Origin: JACRFW01 sp964531745
GTDB lineage: Bacteria; Patescibacteriota; Patescibacteriia; Magasanikbacterales; GWA2-37-8
Direction of reading: 5' to 3'
Assembly: GCA_964531745.1 (NCBI GenBank)
Contig: CAZHFX010000032.1
Span: forward strand, 1-9,251
Length of the DNA: 9,251 bases
The position numbers and the translations under genes are program-made. Under the pieces are notes generated by a model. It was not told where the DNA came from. It saw nothing but the letters and a program-made list of their open reading frames with translations, and ran no database searches. Shown here one piece after another: positions 6,619 through 9,251 of the stretch. Each line of letters begins with the position of its first letter. Positions within the stretch are counted from its first letter, which is position 1.

Positions 6619-6828
6619 TTAAATTTGCACTGCATTTTTGCCAACCGATTGCAACGCTGAATAAATTTGTTCCCAACTTGTATCCTGATCGGACATAAGC
6701 TCGGCCTCTCCGGTAGCGAGGATAATTTTTACTTGCGTAACGCCAGGAATTGCTTCCAGCGCCAGGGTGGAAAGTTTCACGCAGGCCTCGCACGTTAAAT
6801 TAGTAATTTTGAATTTATAAGTAATCAT
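6619..6828 (-). CDS. small HMA-domain metallochaperone (CopZ-like)
   Basis: 69 residues making a single HMA fold of the ferredoxin-like type. The metal loop is NLTCEACVK (C13, C16), followed by the usual VTQVKII strand and a C-terminal SVGKNAVQI strand. Such proteins carry Cu+ in the cytoplasm to the HMA domain and platform of CopA; the CEAC loop is also seen in MerP-like proteins, so metal identity is inferred from context. The loop has Leu where most chaperones have Met (GMTC). It is wedged between the TauE fusion (5-bp gap) and copA (4-bp gap), so three HMA domains are encoded in a row and made from one message. Confidence 0.88.
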   Translation of the reverse strand: MITYKFKITNLTCEACVKLSTLALEAIPGVTQVKIILATGEAELMSDQDTSWEQIYSALQSVGKNAVQI

Positions 6829-6833
6829 AAAAT

Positions 6834-8618
6834 TTAATTGGTGACCTTAATTTGACCGCGCGGCACGCCCATCGCGCAGGTGATGGAGTAATCGCCGACA
6901 GCGGCGGGAGTGAATTCAATAATAATTGGTTGCCCGGCGGTAAGCCGATAGATTTGATAGTTCAAGCCAGGAATTACTATGGTGCTCATACACCCTTGCC
7001 CGTCTTCGCGCACATCAATTTCCAGTCGTACCGGCCGGCCTTTCTTAACAACGAAGGTGTTTGGGACCATATCTTTTTCGTAGGTATATACTGTTTTTAG
7101 CACTTGAACGTCAGAATTTGTCGCCGCGGTTTGTACCGTGCCGACTTGAGGCGTTATCGCTTTGCGGGCCGCACCGCCGCCGCAACCGCCGCAACCGCCG
7201 CCTCCGGCGCCGCATGAAGGCGCCGCCGCACCGCCGCCGGTCAGTTGGGCCGGGGAGATGGCCGCCGCGGCATTACCGACGGATGTTGACCCGCTCTTTG
7301 ACTCAACGACAATAAATTTTCCGCGGTACATCCCCATGGAGCAGGAAAAAGAAATCTCGCCGACCTCGGCCGGCGTAAATTGAATGATATTTTCGCCAAC
7401 CTTTAGCCCCCGGCTAATACCATACTTCGGCATTACTATTGATGACGCGCAGGAAAATGCCGAGGTTGATTTAATGATCCACTTCACCGGCCGCCCTCTT
7501 TCCACGGTAAACACATTGGGGCTGTAGCCGCCACCGCTCTGCGTCATGCGCACTATCTGGGCCTCGCCATTTGACGCGATGGCCGCGTTGGCCGTTCCGG
7601 CGCTACCGCCAAATAGACGGCTACCGTTGACAATGTTAGCCCAACCCAAAATAATCACGGCGAGTCCGGCCGTCATGAAGAAGGTGCGCGCCCGGCGGCC
7701 ACTAAAGATTGATGTAAGGCCGCCGATGCCAAGCAATCCGGGAGCAGTCCCAATGGCGAACAGCCCCATGATGGCCATTCCTTGCCAAAAACTGCCGGTG
7801 GAAACGGCGTACAATTGCATCGCCTGAGTGAAACCGCAGGGCAAAAAGAACGTCAGAGCGCCCATGACCATTGAGCTCTTGGGACTGTACTCTTTTACTT
7901 CTTTGTGCAAACCGAAGAGGCGAGCGATGCCCGCGGGCAGAGTAATGCTTTTGTCTTTGAGGACCGGAAAAATTTCCACCAGTTTAAGACCGAAGAATAC
8001 CATAACGCCTCCGACAACCATTGTCAGGAATCCTAAAATATTAGTTGACGGCCGAAAAACCGAACCGACTAGGCCGATTAGACCGCCGAGAACAGCGTAG
8101 CCGGCAATGCGGCCGATATTGAAGTAGATGTGCGGCCGGAATTTCTGCACAGACGTGGCTTCCGGGTGCAATTCGGCATGGCGGGCGGACAAGCCAAGAA
8201 CCAGACCGCCAACGAGCGCCATGCAAGTTGAGACCCCGGCCACTAGCCCGACAAACAGCGCCACAATGACGCCGGTATTTTGCGTTCCAACGTCAAGACT
8301 GAATAAGTTGAGCCATTTCGCTATTAAGTAAACGACGAACAATATGCCGGCGGCGCGCAACAGGTCTTTGTAGTCTCTCGGGTTTGATGATAGCCACGGG
8401 AGTTTATCTTTTTGTCCGACTTCGTATCCGGCGTCTTGAACGGCTTTCCGGATGGCTTTGGCCGACGGTTCGGCGCCGTGATATTGGATTACCGCTTCAG
8501 AGCGGCGCTGATTGACGGCAACCACCTCAACTCCCGGGACTTTTCGCACGCTTTCACCAATCAAGACTTCGCAGGAGGCGCAGTGCATGCCGCGTATTGG
8601 AATTTTTAATGAAGACAT
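6834..8618 (-). CDS. HMA - TauE/SafE-like (UreH/DsbD_2) transporter - double cupredoxin fusion
   Basis: 594 residues, at least four modules. Residues 1-67 are an HMA domain (GMHCASC, C13 and C16). About 85-330 is a six-helix TauE/SafE or DsbD_2-type membrane unit with GVSTCMALVGG (C132) and FFLPCGFTQAMQ (C261, M267), the Cys-bearing pair seen in metal-linked members. Residues 350-437 are cupredoxin 1, with ligand-like C390 and C426-x-M428-x-M430 (FSCSMGM). Residues 460-483 are a Gly/Ala/Cys linker (C469, C476, C479). Residues 500-594 are cupredoxin 2, with C543 and C581-x-M583, where the last Met has become Val. The HMA domain faces the cytoplasm and the cupredoxins face outside, so copper transfer across or along the membrane is plausible (inference). 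A role in electron transfer, as in DsbD, is the alternative. It heads the tightly spaced HMA-copA run. Confidence 0.9.
   Translation of the reverse strand: MSSLKIPIRGMHCASCEVLIGESVRKVPGVEVVAVNQRRSEAVIQYHGAEPSAKAIRKAVQDAGYEVGQKDKLPWLSSNPRDYKDLLRAAGILFVVYLIAKWLNLFSLDVGTQNTGVIVALFVGLVAGVSTCMALVGGLVLGLSARHAELHPEATSVQKFRPHIYFNIGRIAGYAVLGGLIGLVGSVFRPSTNILGFLTMVVGGVMVFFGLKLVEIFPVLKDKSITLPAGIARLFGLHKEVKEYSPKSSMVMGALTFFLPCGFTQAMQLYAVSTGSFWQGMAIMGLFAIGTAPGLLGIGGLTSIFSGRRARTFFMTAGLAVIILGWANIVNGSRLFGGSAGTANAAIASNGEAQIVRMTQSGGGYSPNVFTVERGRPVKWIIKSTSAFSCASSIVMPKYGISRGLKVGENIIQFTPAEVGEISFSCSMGMYRGKFIVVESKSGSTSVGNAAAAISPAQLTGGGAAAPSCGAGGGGCGGCGGGAARKAITPQVGTVQTAATNSDVQVLKTVYTYEKDMVPNTFVVKKGRPVRLEIDVREDGQGCMSTIVIPGLNYQIYRLTAGQPIIIEFTPAAVGDYSITCAMGVPRGQIKVTN
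7173..7238. repeat. low-complexity GCC-rich tract encoding the Gly/Cys linker
   Basis: On the plus strand the unit CCGCCGCAA recurs within a run of CCG/GCC triplets. In frame on the minus strand it encodes GGGGCGGCGGG and flanking Ala/Gly. The tandem copies suggest growth by slippage. It separates the two cupredoxin domains of the fusion protein. Confidence 0.6.
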
Positions 8619-8638
8619 AGTTGGCCTAGTGAGTTAAC

Positions 8639-8711
8639 AAAAAAATCGCTTCGCGCGGAGTTTTCCTGTCAGCAAAATTGACTGCCGTTGATGAGTGAAC
8701 AGGAAAACTTA
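8639..8711 (-). terminator. hairpin and T-run between the small membrane gene and the copper operon
   Basis: A perfect 11-bp inverted repeat (AGTTTTCCTGT at 8709-8699, complement at 8669-8659, minus-strand order) begins inside the stop codon of the upstream gene and encloses 29 nt that can form a smaller stem. After the second arm comes CCGCGCGAAGCGA, which has a short CGC/GCG hairpin, then seven Ts (8645-8639). The T-run follows the short hairpin directly and the long one at 13 nt, so it is not a textbook intrinsic terminator. A leaky terminator or attenuator ahead of the copper genes fits, because no clear promoter lies in the gap. Confidence 0.45.
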
Positions 8712-9149
8712 AACCAGCGAAACGATTGCGTTGTAGCCCAAAAGGCCGAGATATCTTAATATCTTTTTTTCAATTAAGAATTTTATTGACGTGCGATAAT
8801 AAAGATAGAGATGTTTGAAACGACTGAATAAAGGCCGTGTGATTGCAGTCAAAAAACCTCTGGAGAAAAGATGAAAAACAAGCGCAAGCAAACCAAGCGC
8901 CATGAGTAGGCTGAAGGTGTATGGGATGTCGCCGAGCAATTGCCCAATAACGGCTAAGTGCGTACCAGCACAGCCGGCCATGCCGCCGATGTCTGTGTTA
9001 GCGGATAGAGATTGGCATAGACTGGGCGGAGTTTGTTCCATCGCCATGGCGGCGCCGGAAACAGTCATCGGGCAAATATAAGCGGCCGTCATGATGGTCA
9101 TCAACACGCCTAGCACTATCCCAGAAATTATTTTTAGCGCGATTTGCAT
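8709..9149 (-). CDS. two-helix Met/Cys-rich membrane protein of unknown function
   Basis: 146 residues from the ATG at 9149. A longer reading would start at a TTG at 9185, but that TTG is part of the -35 box, so it is rejected. Helices lie at about 4-24 and 76-95. Between them is an outside-facing loop rich in possible Cu+ ligands: C26-P-M28, M35, M37, C45, M57, C60 and H64. The C-terminal 45 residues are basic and aromatic (RFKHLYLYYR), likely cytoplasmic. I do not recognise the family. The loop, the copper block downstream and the CsoR-like operator suggest a copper sensor-side or binding protein (inference). The predicted transcript begins at the ATG itself, so translation may be leaderless. 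Confidence 0.7.
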   Translation of the reverse strand: MQIALKIISGIVLGVLMTIMTAAYICPMTVSGAAMAMEQTPPSLCQSLSANTDIGGMAGCAGTHLAVIGQLLGDIPYTFSLLMALGLLALVFHLFSRGFLTAITRPLFSRFKHLYLYYRTSIKFLIEKKILRYLGLLGYNAIVSLV

Positions 9150-9155
9150 ATTCTT

Positions 9156-9185
9156 ATAATACCCCCTCCGGGAGATGCTTGTCAA
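9156..9185 (-). promoter_or_regulatory. sigma70-like promoter of the copper block
   Basis: On the minus strand a perfect TTGACA (9185-9180) is followed after 18 bp by TATTAT (9161-9156), five of six matches to the consensus. The expected start, seven bases past the -10 box, falls on position 9149, the A of the ATG of the small membrane protein. It is the best promoter in the window and sits just ahead of the first gene. Confidence 0.75.
9159..9176 (-). promoter_or_regulatory. possible CsoR-like copper operator in the promoter spacer
   Basis: Minus strand ATCTCCC-GGAG-GGGGTAT is an imperfect inverted repeat (5 of 7 arm positions pair) with the C-tract/G-tract and outer AT..AT typical of CsoR family operators (TACCC-n4-GGGTA type). 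It fills the spacer and touches the -10 box, so a bound repressor would block RNA polymerase. The regulator gene is not in the window. The G-tract could instead be a distant Shine-Dalgarno sequence, 12 bases from the ATG, if transcription starts further upstream. Confidence 0.4.
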
Positions 9186-9190
9186 GAATT

Positions 9191-9251
9191 TTGACCTTTC
9201 GTCCTTTTCAAAATCTGTTTGAACTCATCAGTCCCGATTTAATCGGGAGAC
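9191..9251 (-). ncRNA. hammerhead-ribozyme-like motif (partial, at window edge)
   Basis: Minus-strand order: GTC (9251-9249, the usual cleavage triplet); a perfect hairpin TCCCGATT-A-AATCGGGA (9248-9232); the invariant core CTGATGA (9231-9225); GTTC (9224-9221); a 16-nt loop; GGAC (9204-9201), which pairs with GTTC including one G-U; then GAAA (9200-9197). Order and zero spacing match a hammerhead with stems I and II closed and stem III open (type III). Against it, the base after GAAA is G, which cannot pair with the G of GTC, and the other strand of stem III lies outside the window. Confidence 0.42.

Noticed and set aside
7162..7383. Pro-rich plus-strand frames (PPQPPQPPPPAPH and Arg-rich versions)
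   Set aside because: They are products of the GCC-rich linker tract read on the wrong strand.
9150..9185. TTG start at 9185 for the Met/Cys-rich protein
   Set aside because: The TTG is the first half of the -35 hexamer, so it would not be transcribed from this promoter; the ATG at 9149 gives a normal hydrophobic N-terminus.
1..9251. Alternative genetic code (TGA read as Gly, seen in some CPR groups)
   Set aside because: TGA ends the DUF2933 gene and the HCPLC gene at natural family boundaries, and no gene has internal TGA codons.

Overview
The window is a compact, one-directional block. Every supported gene reads on the minus strand, so transcription runs from position 9251 towards 1. The gene content points to copper (or silver) handling at the cell envelope: a Cu+-type P-type ATPase, three heavy-metal-associated (HMA) domains in consecutive genes, two cupredoxin domains, a DUF411/CopG-type protein, a DUF2933 protein, and several small membrane proteins rich in Cys, Met or His. 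The likely source is a Patescibacteria/CPR bacterium (Parcubacteria-like). This is an inference from three things: tight packing, AT-rich start regions with no Shine-Dalgarno motif, and the HMA-TauE-cupredoxin fusion with its Cys-rich partner, which I recall from such genomes. No marker gene settles the taxonomy. TAA, TAG and TGA all act as stops, so there is no sign of recoded TGA.

Layout in the direction of transcription. At 9191-9251 an RNA motif resembles a hammerhead ribozyme core and runs off the window edge. At 9156-9185 a strong sigma70-like promoter (TTGACA, 18 bp, TATTAT) has a CsoR-like imperfect inverted repeat in its spacer. It drives a small two-helix Met/Cys-rich membrane protein (8709-9149), probably as a leaderless transcript. 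A 90-bp gap with a perfect 11-bp inverted repeat and a T7 run follows. Then come the HMA-TauE-cupredoxin fusion (6834-8618), a free HMA chaperone (6619-6828), copA (4260-6614), a DUF411/CopG-like protein (3744-4232), two related CxxC multi-pass membrane proteins (3182-3721 and 2745-3185, overlapping by ATGA), a membrane-anchored unknown with a CC-x8-CxH motif and a GGGGGCGV tail (1780-2724), a DUF2933 protein (1519-1749), lgt (712-1497), a small anchor protein (481-687) and a DUF5676-like membrane protein (175-432). Next is a highly structured, promoter-led RNA element (33-144). It sits directly in front of a tRNA-Ser gene that is cut by the left edge.

How they may work together (inference): the free HMA protein and the HMA domain of CopA would pass Cu+ to the ATPase for export. 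The TauE fusion, DUF411 protein, DUF2933 protein and CxxC membrane proteins would bind or move copper in the membrane and on its outer face. No separate promoter is evident ahead of the fusion gene. The copper-controlled promoter at the right may therefore feed the whole block through the hairpin/T-run, which could act as an attenuator. No CsoR or CueR regulator gene lies in the window. No gene-free stretch exceeds 300 bases, and I found no insertion sequence, CRISPR array or origin.
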